Shown here: positions 6,475 through 11,594 of the stretch, in pieces
Numbering within the stretch: the stretch's first letter is position 1
Layout: each line of letters opens with the position of its first letter
Source of the DNA: Spirochaetaceae bacterium
GTDB taxonomy: Bacteria; Spirochaetota; Spirochaetia; Treponematales; Breznakiellaceae
Direction of reading: 5' to 3'
NCBI GenBank assembly: GCA_031278935.1
Contig: JAITJK010000069.1
Location: forward strand, 1-14,842
DNA length: 14,842 bases
The notes under the pieces: generated by a model
Told to the model about the DNA's origin: nothing
Database searches by the model: none
Seen by the model: only the letters and a program-made list of their open reading frames with translations
Made by a program: the position numbers and the translations under genes

Positions 6475-7251
6475 CTATTCATTGGGCAGGTCGAAAAGCC
6501 GGTTGGCATTCTCCCACAGCGCCGTGGCCAGGTCTTCGTCGGCCATTCCCAGCATATCCCCTAAGAACCGGGCGGTTAGGGGTAGATATTTGGGCATATT
6601 CCGCTTGCCCCGGTGATCCGCAGGCACCATGAAAGGACTTTCCGACTCGATGAGGATCCGCTCCAAGGGAAGGACCCCGATGGTTTCATGGAGGTTTCGG
6701 GCATTCCGGTAGGTCAAATTCCCGGCGAAGGAGAAGTAGAGATTGAGCTTCAGGGCTTTTTTGGCGTATTCCGCATCTTCGGAGTAACAATGCAGGATGC
6801 CCCCTCGGGGAGGCAGCCGGTCCCGGAGTATATCCAGTACGTCGTGCCCCGCGTCCCGGTTATGGATGATCACCGGCTTATTGAGCTTGTTGGCCAGGTC
6901 CAGTTGGGTAATAAACAATTCAATCTGGGATTTTTTATCTCCAAATTTCCGGTAATAATCGAGTCCTATCTCGCCGATAGCCACCACCCGGGGAAGACGC
7001 AGGCTTTGTTCGATGGTTTGCACCCACATCTTGCCTGGATTCTGCACTTCCGAAGGAGAGACCCCCACGGCATGATACACATTCACGGCGGATTTAAGGT
7101 TATCATAGACCCTTACAAAATCGTGCAGACTGTTGCAAATCGAAACGAGCCGCGTTACGGAAGCCTGGCGGGCTTCCTGAATAACCATGAGTTGTTCAAT
7201 AGGGTCGTCGCAAATGAGCCCTATATGGGCATGAGTATCAAAATATTGCAT
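6475..7251 (-). CDS. tatD: TatD-family metal-dependent hydrolase
   Basis: The 258-residue protein is a TIM-barrel amidohydrolase of the TatD family, whose members act as 3'-5' DNases and in DNA-repair or RNA-quality roles. Metal ligands can be placed: H7 and H9 in DTHAHIG, E94 in GEIGLDYY, H130 in VIIHNRD and H154 in LHCYSED. The last acidic ligand, normally the Asp of an ETD motif, is replaced by E204 in ILIESESPF. The HCFSGS-type motif also reads HCYSED, so the active site is somewhat divergent. The ATG start has only a weak ribosome site, but no better start is near. It is the first gene of a two-gene operon with dus. A strong sigma70 promoter lies 50-80 bases upstream. Confidence 0.9.
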   Translation of the reverse strand: MQYFDTHAHIGLICDDPIEQLMVIQEARQASVTRLVSICNSLHDFVRVYDNLKSAVNVYHAVGVSPSEVQNPGKMWVQTIEQSLRLPRVVAIGEIGLDYYRKFGDKKSQIELFITQLDLANKLNKPVIIHNRDAGHDVLDILRDRLPPRGGILHCYSEDAEYAKKALKLNLYFSFAGNLTYRNARNLHETIGVLPLERILIESESPFMVPADHRGKRNMPKYLPLTARFLGDMLGMADEDLATALWENANRLFDLPNE

Positions 7252-7280
7252 GGCTAAAATCCAAAAGGAATGATTATAGT

Positions 7281-7309
7281 TTTACTAAACTAATTGTTCT
7301 CAGTATAAT
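7281..7309 (+). promoter_or_regulatory. Predicted promoter of the TrmH-family methyltransferase gene
   Basis: TTTACT (7281-7286) and a consensus TATAAT (7304-7309) are 17 bases apart. Transcription would start near 7316, leaving a leader of about 98 bases. The -10 box overlaps that of the divergent tatD promoter, so only one polymerase can bind at a time. A second TATAAT at 7333-7338 has no clear -35 box. Confidence 0.5.
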
Positions 7310-7330
7310 CGAGTTTGCTTGCGACGTCAA
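7302..7330 (-). promoter_or_regulatory. Predicted sigma70 promoter of tatD-dus
   Basis: On the minus strand TTGACG (7325-7330) and TATACT (7302-7307) are separated by 17 bases. Transcription would start near 7295, about 45 bases before the tatD start codon. Both boxes match the tRNA-Ser promoter of this window exactly. Confidence 0.65.
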
Positions 7331-7413
7331 CTTATAATTTCATGGAGAAAAGGGGGGATGGGGGCTTAATAGGAGGTAGTGGGAGAAGCCCAAAACCGGG
7401 TATACTAAGGCCT

Positions 7414-8196
7414 ATGCGGAATAAACTGACCAAGGAATTAGCGGTCTGTGGGTTTAACGCGGTATCCGCCCGGGGAGCCGTGCATCCTGACACCATTAAC
7501 CGCCTCTTTCTCCAGGAGGATCGGCTCGCGGCCTTTGCACCCTTGTGTAAAGCCTTGGCCCAACGGAAACGGCCCTATAAGCTCTGCGATGCGGAGGAAC
7601 TCCAGCGGATATGCAAAAGCACCCATCATCAGGGTGTGGTGGCCATGATCGAAGAGCCGGAGATCTCTGCGGTTTCAAGAGCTGAACTAGATTCCTGGGC
7701 CGGGGAGGGTAAAACCGGGCTGGTTTTACACGAGCTCGGCAACGATCATAACTTCGGGGCCATTGTCCGGGCCGCAGCCTTTTTCGATGCCTCCTTTATC
7801 GTCCTTTCAGGTGGTTCCTTAGAAACCCTGGTAACGACCAGCGCTTATCGGGTTGCCGAAGGGGGGATGGAGCATGTGGAAATCCGGTGCGTCCGGGACA
7901 CCTTGGGCTTTCTCACGGCCGCTTCCCGGGTCCTCATCACGATAGGGACCGATGTTCGGGCCCGGCAGCGGATCCAGGATATGCCCACCATCATCCGGGA
8001 CCAGACAACGCGGCTTAAGGCCGCGCCGGCCCGACCCGGCATAGCCCTGGTGGTGGGGAACGAGGAAGCCGGCCTTTCCCGGGAAGTCAAAGATTGTTGT
8101 TCCGCCCTGGTGCGGATTCCCGGAACCGGGGTTTTGGAGAGCCTGAATGTGGCCCAGGCGACGGCCCTTTTCCTGCATACCCTGTACCAGAACTAA
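7414..8196 (+). CDS. TrmH/SpoU-family RNA 2'-O-ribose methyltransferase
   Basis: The enzyme should move a methyl group from S-adenosylmethionine to a ribose 2'-OH in rRNA or tRNA. The SPOUT knot motifs are clear: NDHNFGAIVRAAAF (about 110-123), VVGNEEAGLS (213-222) and IPGTGVLESLNVAQA with S243-L244-N245. An N-terminal substrate-binding domain contains HHQGVVA, typical of the RlmB/YfiF branch. This suggests an rRNA target, but the exact nucleotide cannot be told. The start at 7414 (MRNKLTKEL) is chosen because it gives the usual N-terminus and has AAGG just upstream. Starts at 7315 and 7342 in the same frame are open, but they add a glycine-rich stretch and the first coincides with the predicted mRNA start. 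A good AGGAGG at 7371-7376 lies too far upstream to serve this ATG. Confidence 0.88.
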   Translation: MRNKLTKELAVCGFNAVSARGAVHPDTINRLFLQEDRLAAFAPLCKALAQRKRPYKLCDAEELQRICKSTHHQGVVAMIEEPEISAVSRAELDSWAGEGKTGLVLHELGNDHNFGAIVRAAAFFDASFIVLSGGSLETLVTTSAYRVAEGGMEHVEIRCVRDTLGFLTAASRVLITIGTDVRARQRIQDMPTIIRDQTTRLKAAPARPGIALVVGNEEAGLSREVKDCCSALVRIPGTGVLESLNVAQATALFLHTLYQN

Positions 8197-8295
8197 GGTT
8201 TTGGAACAAGACAGTCCGATCCCGGATCAGCATATAATGGGAAAGGGAACGGAAATTTAGTGATTGATTTATCATTCCCTGCCGATAGAATAATT

Positions 8296-9078
8296 ATGAA
8301 ACGAATTATTGCCATAATGATAATCGGTTTAGGGTGTATCTTCCTTAGTATGGCCCAAACGCAGCCTGCGGCGGGGTACCGGCAGGAAGGGATTGCGTCA
8401 TATTACGGGGATGAATACGACGGTTTGAATACGGCGTCCGGTGAAAAGTATGATTCTACGAAATTTACCGCCGCCCATCCGAACCTCCCCTTTGGTACGA
8501 TTCTCACCATTACCAATACCCAAAATAACAAGCAGGTCATTGTACGGGTTAATGACCGGGGCCCTTCTAAGCCGGTCCGGATCATTGATGTGTCCAAAGC
8601 CGCTGCGGAACAGTTGGATATGCTTATTACCGGGACCGCTCCGGTAATAGTAGAAGAAAAGATACCCACGGCCCCGGGGGTCGTGACTTCTATACCGGCA
8701 GTGGCGCCTCCCAGCCAAAGCGCGCCGCCCCCCCAGGGAGCGAGTGGCGCCTCCGGCGAGAATTTATTGCCTTCGTCCTACGTACCCCCCCGGTCTGGGA
8801 CCGTGGCGGAGCTTAAACCCGGCATACCTCCTATGGGAACGGGCAAGCGCTACCGTATTCAGGTAGGGGCATATAAAATCGTCCGCAACGCCATGGACGT
8901 GTTTGATAAACTAAAGAATACCGGACTAAGTCCCGCCTATGAACGAAGCGGGGATTACTACCGGGTGGTACTGGCGGGGATCAATGCGGATGATGTACGG
9001 TCAGTCGCGGAAAAACTGGGTACCGCAGGATTTCGGGAAGCCTTGATCCGAGAAGAGCCCTCCGTCAACAATGAATAA
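8296..9078 (+). CDS. rlpA: RlpA-like protein with SPOR domain
   Basis: RlpA proteins act on peptidoglycan, and some are lytic transglycosylases for peptide-free glycan at the division site. From the ATG at 8296 the product has 260 residues. It has a signal sequence (1-21), then a double-psi beta-barrel (about 31-110) with the conserved E50, H61 and D87 in SGEKYD, TAAH and NDRGP. A Pro/Ser-rich linker (about 120-180) leads to a SPOR domain (184-253, starting KRYRIQVGAYK) that should bind denuded glycan. LGC at 12-14 might be a relaxed spirochaetal lipobox, otherwise cleavage near SMA (18-20) is likely. A GTG at 8260 is an alternative start with a better ribosome site (GGAAATTTA) and would lengthen the signal region. 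TATAAT at 8233-8238 is a likely -10 box without a clear -35. Confidence 0.88.
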   Translation: MKRIIAIMIIGLGCIFLSMAQTQPAAGYRQEGIASYYGDEYDGLNTASGEKYDSTKFTAAHPNLPFGTILTITNTQNNKQVIVRVNDRGPSKPVRIIDVSKAAAEQLDMLITGTAPVIVEEKIPTAPGVVTSIPAVAPPSQSAPPPQGASGASGENLLPSSYVPPRSGTVAELKPGIPPMGTGKRYRIQVGAYKIVRNAMDVFDKLKNTGLSPAYERSGDYYRVVLAGINADDVRSVAEKLGTAGFREALIREEPSVNNE

Positions 9079-9085
9079 ACCAAAT

Positions 9086-9114
9086 CTTCCGGGGCTATTA
9101 TGGGCCCCTGGAAG
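9086..9114. terminator. Bidirectional terminator between rlpA and the eight-cysteine gene
   Basis: CTTCCGGGGC and GCCCC(T)GGAAG form a 10-bp stem with one bulged T and an 8-base loop. It begins 7 bases behind the rlpA stop and is followed by CTCCTTTT on the plus strand and ATTTGGTTT on the minus strand. The T-tracts are weak, but the convergent position supports the call. A 12-bp palindrome CCTTTTAAAAGG (9117-9128) follows. Confidence 0.6.
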
Positions 9115-9141
9115 CTCCTTTTAAAAGGACGGGGCGACGAC

Positions 9142-9291
9142 CTATTCTTTATGGGCTTTGCATTCCTTACAATCTTTAGCAATCCACTGGGCAACACAAT
9201 CATCGCACAGAGAACATTGCTCACAATCGCCGAATTTCACGTTTTCTTCCGAAATAATTTTTCCACAATTATCACACGCCACGTTAGCCAT
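9142..9291 (-). CDS. Small eight-cysteine, probable zinc-binding protein (49 aa)
   Basis: The 49-residue protein has eight cysteines at 6, 9, 23, 26, 29, 32, 41 and 44, that is CxxC, CxxCxxCxxC and CxxC. The first lies in ACDNCGK, like the first knuckle of a zinc ribbon, and the rest are spaced like a small treble-clef or ferredoxin-like metal site. Two bound zinc ions would need exactly this number of ligands, and an iron-sulfur cluster is an alternative. The ATG is preceded by AAGGAG at 6 bases, a strong site. The gene is convergent with rlpA and shares its terminator region. Upstream lie alternative hairpins and a structured region with a terminator that may control it. No function is known to me from the sequence. 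It may be a general zinc-ribbon accessory protein. Confidence 0.75.
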   Translation of the reverse strand: MANVACDNCGKIISEENVKFGDCEQCSLCDDCVAQWIAKDCKECKAHKE

Positions 9292-9304
9292 AATATACTC
9301 CTTC

Positions 9305-9329
9305 AGCCTTGTAAAGGCTTTTCACAAGG
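9305..9329 (-). promoter_or_regulatory. Two mutually exclusive hairpins in front of the eight-cysteine gene
   Basis: Hairpin A pairs 9305-9310 (AGCCTT) with 9314-9319 (AAGGCT). Hairpin B pairs 9307-9312 (CCTTGT) with 9324-9329 (ACAAGG). They share bases, so only one can form. On the minus strand hairpin A ends 3 bases before the Shine-Dalgarno AAGGAG, so switching between the two could affect ribosome access. This is a structural reading only. Confidence 0.4.
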
Positions 9330-9368
9330 TCGAATTTTTGAAAAGCAACCTTAGCTATACCATAAAAG

Positions 9369-9391
9369 GAAAAACCGGAGACCGGTTTTTC
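9369..9391 (-). terminator. Intrinsic terminator, symmetrical
   Basis: GAAAAACCGG and CCGGTTTTTC form a perfect 10-bp stem with the loop AGA (TCT on the minus strand). The T-run is part of the stem on both strands, so it could work in either direction. No gene ends near it on the plus strand, so it most likely ends the minus-strand transcript that starts near 9481. Confidence 0.7.
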
Positions 9392-9429
9392 TTAAAGCCT
9401 TTCTCCAAAGCAGAGGGCTCCTTTTCCCC

Positions 9430-9459
9430 AGTCTGTTCAAAGTAGTCTTGGAACAGACT
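9430..9459. repeat. 9-bp perfect inverted repeat overlapping the che promoter
   Basis: AGTCTGTTC (9430-9438) and GAACAGACT (9451-9459) are exact mirror images with 12 bases between. The right arm shares bases with the -35 box of the predicted chemosensory promoter, so it could be an operator. In the minus-strand transcript it forms a stable hairpin. Confidence 0.6.
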
Positions 9460-9476
9460 CGATAACCTAGTATTAT
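9448..9476 (+). promoter_or_regulatory. Predicted sigma70 promoter of the chemosensory operon
   Basis: TTGGAA (9448-9453) and TATTAT (9471-9476) are 17 bases apart. Transcription would start near 9483 and give a leader of about 94 bases before cheW. No sigma28-type flagellar promoter was found, which suggests control apart from the flagellar regulon. Confidence 0.45.
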
Positions 9477-9487
9477 TATATACTATA

Positions 9488-9517
9488 AGCATAGCGGTTT
9501 TTCAGATTGCTCGTCAA
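9488..9517 (-). promoter_or_regulatory. Predicted sigma70 promoter of the minus-strand RNA
   Basis: On the minus strand TTGACG (9512-9517) and TATGCT (9488-9493) are 18 bases apart. Transcription would start near 9481 and run through the chemosensory promoter on the other strand, so the two units should interfere. Confidence 0.5.
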
Positions 9518-9576
9518 GGGATACGCCGAGATGAGCGGTTTTATATGCACAAGTACAGGAGGCGCTTAAGTAACCC

Positions 9577-10050
9577 ATGATACACGATACGACCCTCGCA
9601 CCCGCCGGTGCCCCGAATACGGAGAAATTTCTCATTTTTACCATACAGGACCGATTATATACCCTGCCCTCCCGTATGATAAATGAAGTAGCGGTCTATG
9701 ATAAGGCCTATCCCCTCCCCTTGCTTCCCGACTATGTAAAGGGTATTATTAACCGGTATTCAGTCCCCTACGCCCTGATCGACCTGGGTTTGTTCATGAT
9801 CAAGACGGCCTCGACGCTGTCCAAAGTCATGGTTTTGAAAGAGTCCGTGGATAAAGTGGCCTTTATGATTGACGATGTGGTGGATATTGTGGATGTGCCA
9901 GTGGAGCAGATCCTCAAGGTGGAACAGGGTATAGAAAACCAGGATGCAACCATGGTTATTGAGGCTTCTTTTGAATGGCATGAGACGGATGTGTTTATCC
10001 TGAGTATTTGTGAGATTATTAGCCGGATAAAAAAGGATTTTGAGGCGTAA
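9577..10050 (+). CDS. cheW: CheW, chemoreceptor-kinase coupling protein
   Basis: CheW links receptors to the histidine kinase CheA in cytoplasmic signalling arrays. The 157-residue protein fills one CheW domain. It opens with KFLIFTIQDRLYTLPSRMINEV and has the loop VKGIINRYSVPYALIDLG, in place of the usual V-x-G-x-x-x-x-R-G-x-x-x-P-V-x-D-L motif. It continues with a second half of VAFMIDDVVDIVDVPVEQI and ends FILSICEIISRIK. The glycine of the RG pair is missing (RYS), a mild divergence. It is first in a five-gene operon, with cheW-like, cheB, cheR and a receptor behind it. The only strong Shine-Dalgarno sequence (AGGAGG, 9557-9562) lies 14 bases before the ATG, unusually far. An in-frame TAA two codons upstream excludes a longer start. 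Confidence 0.9.
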   Translation: MIHDTTLAPAGAPNTEKFLIFTIQDRLYTLPSRMINEVAVYDKAYPLPLLPDYVKGIINRYSVPYALIDLGLFMIKTASTLSKVMVLKESVDKVAFMIDDVVDIVDVPVEQILKVEQGIENQDATMVIEASFEWHETDVFILSICEIISRIKKDFEA

Positions 10051-10066
10051 ACGGCGCCTGAGGTGT

Positions 10067-10522
10067 ATGAAATTTTTTTTATGTACATTTGATACTATCT
10101 CTTTGGGTATTCCCTCGGAAGTGGTGGAGGAGATTTTACAGGTCCCCCCGGAGCTTCCGGGGCTCATCGAGATGAATCCCATCCATGGTGATGTGTTTCT
10201 TTCCCTCCCCCATCTATGCCGCCAGGGGGAGATGCTAGCGCCTCACGGAATCCGCTTGAAACCCCTGGACTATCCTGAAGGGGCCATGGAAACTCTTAAA
10301 GCCTATACCGGGATCCAGTCTCCCCGGATCATTCTGGTTACCACGGTGGTGGAAACCGAAGTGGATGTTCCCGATGAGGCCATTCGGGAGTTACCTCGGT
10401 TTTTCGGCATTTCGGGTAAGCTCTCGTTTCTCAAGGGCCTAACTTTCACGGACGCCAAGATGCTGGCCTGTATTGATCCGGTCTTGTTGGTGTCCCGTTT
10501 CATTGATTTCTGGGGGCATTGA
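10067..10522 (+). CDS. Divergent CheW-like protein
   Basis: The 151-residue protein keeps the outline of a CheW domain. It has a first strand FFLCTFDTISLGIPSEVVEEIL and a later strand IILVTTVVETEVDVPDEAI. A final part with FLKGLTFTDAKMLACIDPVLL follows the usual order of gxa-x-lidpd. The central G-x-x-x-x-R-G-x-x-x-P-v-x-D-L motif that docks receptor and kinase is not recognisable. It may therefore compete with or insulate the main CheW, as proposed for FrzB of Myxococcus, but that is inference. It starts 16 bases behind cheW and ends 1 base before cheB. GAGGTGT lies just before the ATG. A TTG at 10040 would add nine basic residues and overlap cheW, and is less likely. Confidence 0.75.
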   Translation: MKFFLCTFDTISLGIPSEVVEEILQVPPELPGLIEMNPIHGDVFLSLPHLCRQGEMLAPHGIRLKPLDYPEGAMETLKAYTGIQSPRIILVTTVVETEVDVPDEAIRELPRFFGISGKLSFLKGLTFTDAKMLACIDPVLLVSRFIDFWGH

Positions 10523-10523
10523 T

Positions 10524-11594
10524 ATGACTACCGTCCTCGTGGTGGATGATGATCCCCGGGCCCGGAGGGTGCTCAAGAACTTTTTTGAGGGCCACGAGGG
10601 GTTTACGGTTATAGGTGAGGCGGAAAACGGCGCTGAAGGAGTGCAGCAAGCCCAATCCCTTAACCCGGATTTGATAACCATGGATATTGAGATGCCTGGT
10701 ATGTCGGGCCTTGAGGCCATCAGCATCATCATGCGGGATATACCCACCCCGATTGTGGTGATCAGCGCCCAGGACAGCGCCGGGACGATCTATGAGGCAA
10801 CTCTGCGGGGGGCCCTGGAATTTTATCCCAAAGCGATCTTCACCTCTCCCATGGACCCGGAACGGCGCAGCCATATTTACGCCACCTTGAAGCGCATTTC
10901 TGCAGTGCAGCGGAAAAAATCCCCTCCCATTAATCCCGCTCGCCCCTCCCCGAGGGCCATAGAGTACCGACCTATTCGGGCAGTGGTGATCGGGGCCTCT
11001 ACTGGGGGCCCTAAGGCTCTGATGGAGGTGTTTGCGGAGATTCCCAAGGATTTCCCGGCGCCTATTATAACGGTACAGCATAATTCTTCCGGCTTTGATA
11101 AGGGTTTTGTCCAGTGGATCCAGCGGTACACCGCCTTGGAAGTCCTTTTGGCGGAACATGAAGCCCTGCGTCGCTCGGGGCGGATCTACATTGCCCCCAC
11201 GGATAAACACCTTATCCTAACCCGCCAATATCTATGCCTAGACGACGGAGAGCCGGTACTCAATCAAAAACCTGCGGTGGATCTGCTTTTTCAAAGCGCC
11301 GCAGAAGTCTTGGGTCGGGAGGTCATTTCGGTGGTCCTTACCGGTATGGGCCGGGACGGGGCTACGGGTACCAAAGCTATACGAAAAGCAGGAGGCATTA
11401 CCATTGCCCAGGATGAAGCCAGTTCTTTGATTTATGGTATGCCCAAATCAGCCATAGAAACCGGGTGTGTGGACATCATTCTACCCTTGGGGGCCATAGC
11501 GAAATGGCTCATAGCCTTAACCATGCCTTCAGGAGGGGCTATAGGATATGGAAGAGGAAACCCCTATGTGTGTGAGAGAACCGCGGTTCGATGA
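10524..11594 (+). CDS. cheB: CheB, receptor glutamate methylesterase/deamidase
   Basis: CheB removes methyl groups from receptor glutamates and deamidates glutamines during adaptation. The 356-residue protein has a receiver domain (about 1-125) with the acidic pocket D8-D10, phospho-acceptor D54 in ITMDIEMPG and S81. The lysine is at 103 in FYPKA, followed by a non-standard stretch instead of KP. After a short linker comes the esterase domain (about 150-335) with catalytic S159 in IGASTGG, H186 in VQHNSSGF and D278 in GMGRDG. All catalytic residues are present, so activity is expected. The start follows the cheW-like stop by 1 base, with GGGGG 8 bases upstream. The last 16-or-so codons overlap cheR in another frame and form a short basic tail. 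Transcription and translation are likely coupled with both neighbours. Confidence 0.94.
   Translation: MTTVLVVDDDPRARRVLKNFFEGHEGFTVIGEAENGAEGVQQAQSLNPDLITMDIEMPGMSGLEAISIIMRDIPTPIVVISAQDSAGTIYEATLRGALEFYPKAIFTSPMDPERRSHIYATLKRISAVQRKKSPPINPARPSPRAIEYRPIRAVVIGASTGGPKALMEVFAEIPKDFPAPIITVQHNSSGFDKGFVQWIQRYTALEVLLAEHEALRRSGRIYIAPTDKHLILTRQYLCLDDGEPVLNQKPAVDLLFQSAAEVLGREVISVVLTGMGRDGATGTKAIRKAGGITIAQDEASSLIYGMPKSAIETGCVDIILPLGAIAKWLIALTMPSGGAIGYGRGNPYVCERTAVR

Larger units (their letters stand above)
9370..9481 (-). ncRNA. Candidate small RNA or attenuator leader
   Basis: A minus-strand sigma70 promoter (9488-9517) and an intrinsic terminator (9369-9391) bound about 110 bases without a convincing reading frame. 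The RNA would have a perfect 9-bp hairpin (AGTCTGTTC/GAACAGACT, 9430-9459) and a central stem of the type AGCC-CTC...GAG-GGCT (about 9396-9420). The terminator hairpin comes last. It could be a free small RNA. It could also be the leader of the eight-cysteine gene, whose start lies 80 bases further on, with the terminator as an attenuator. I recognise no known riboswitch or small-RNA family in it. Confidence 0.45.

Noticed and set aside
6613..7257. Plus-strand frame of 214 codons opposite tatD
   Set aside because: It is fully antisense to a gene with clear catalytic motifs, has no ribosome site and no recognisable domain.
7315..7413. N-terminal extension of the methyltransferase from the ATG at 7315
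   Set aside because: It adds a Gly/Arg-rich stretch with no family likeness, has no ribosome site and begins at the predicted transcript start.
9519..9540. Possible sigma28 -10 box (GCCGAGAT) before cheW
   Set aside because: Two of eight bases differ from GCCGATAA, and no TAAA-type -35 box lies 15 bases upstream.
10500..11210. Minus-strand frame of 236 codons opposite cheB
   Set aside because: It runs antisense across the receiver and esterase motifs of cheB and has no start signal.
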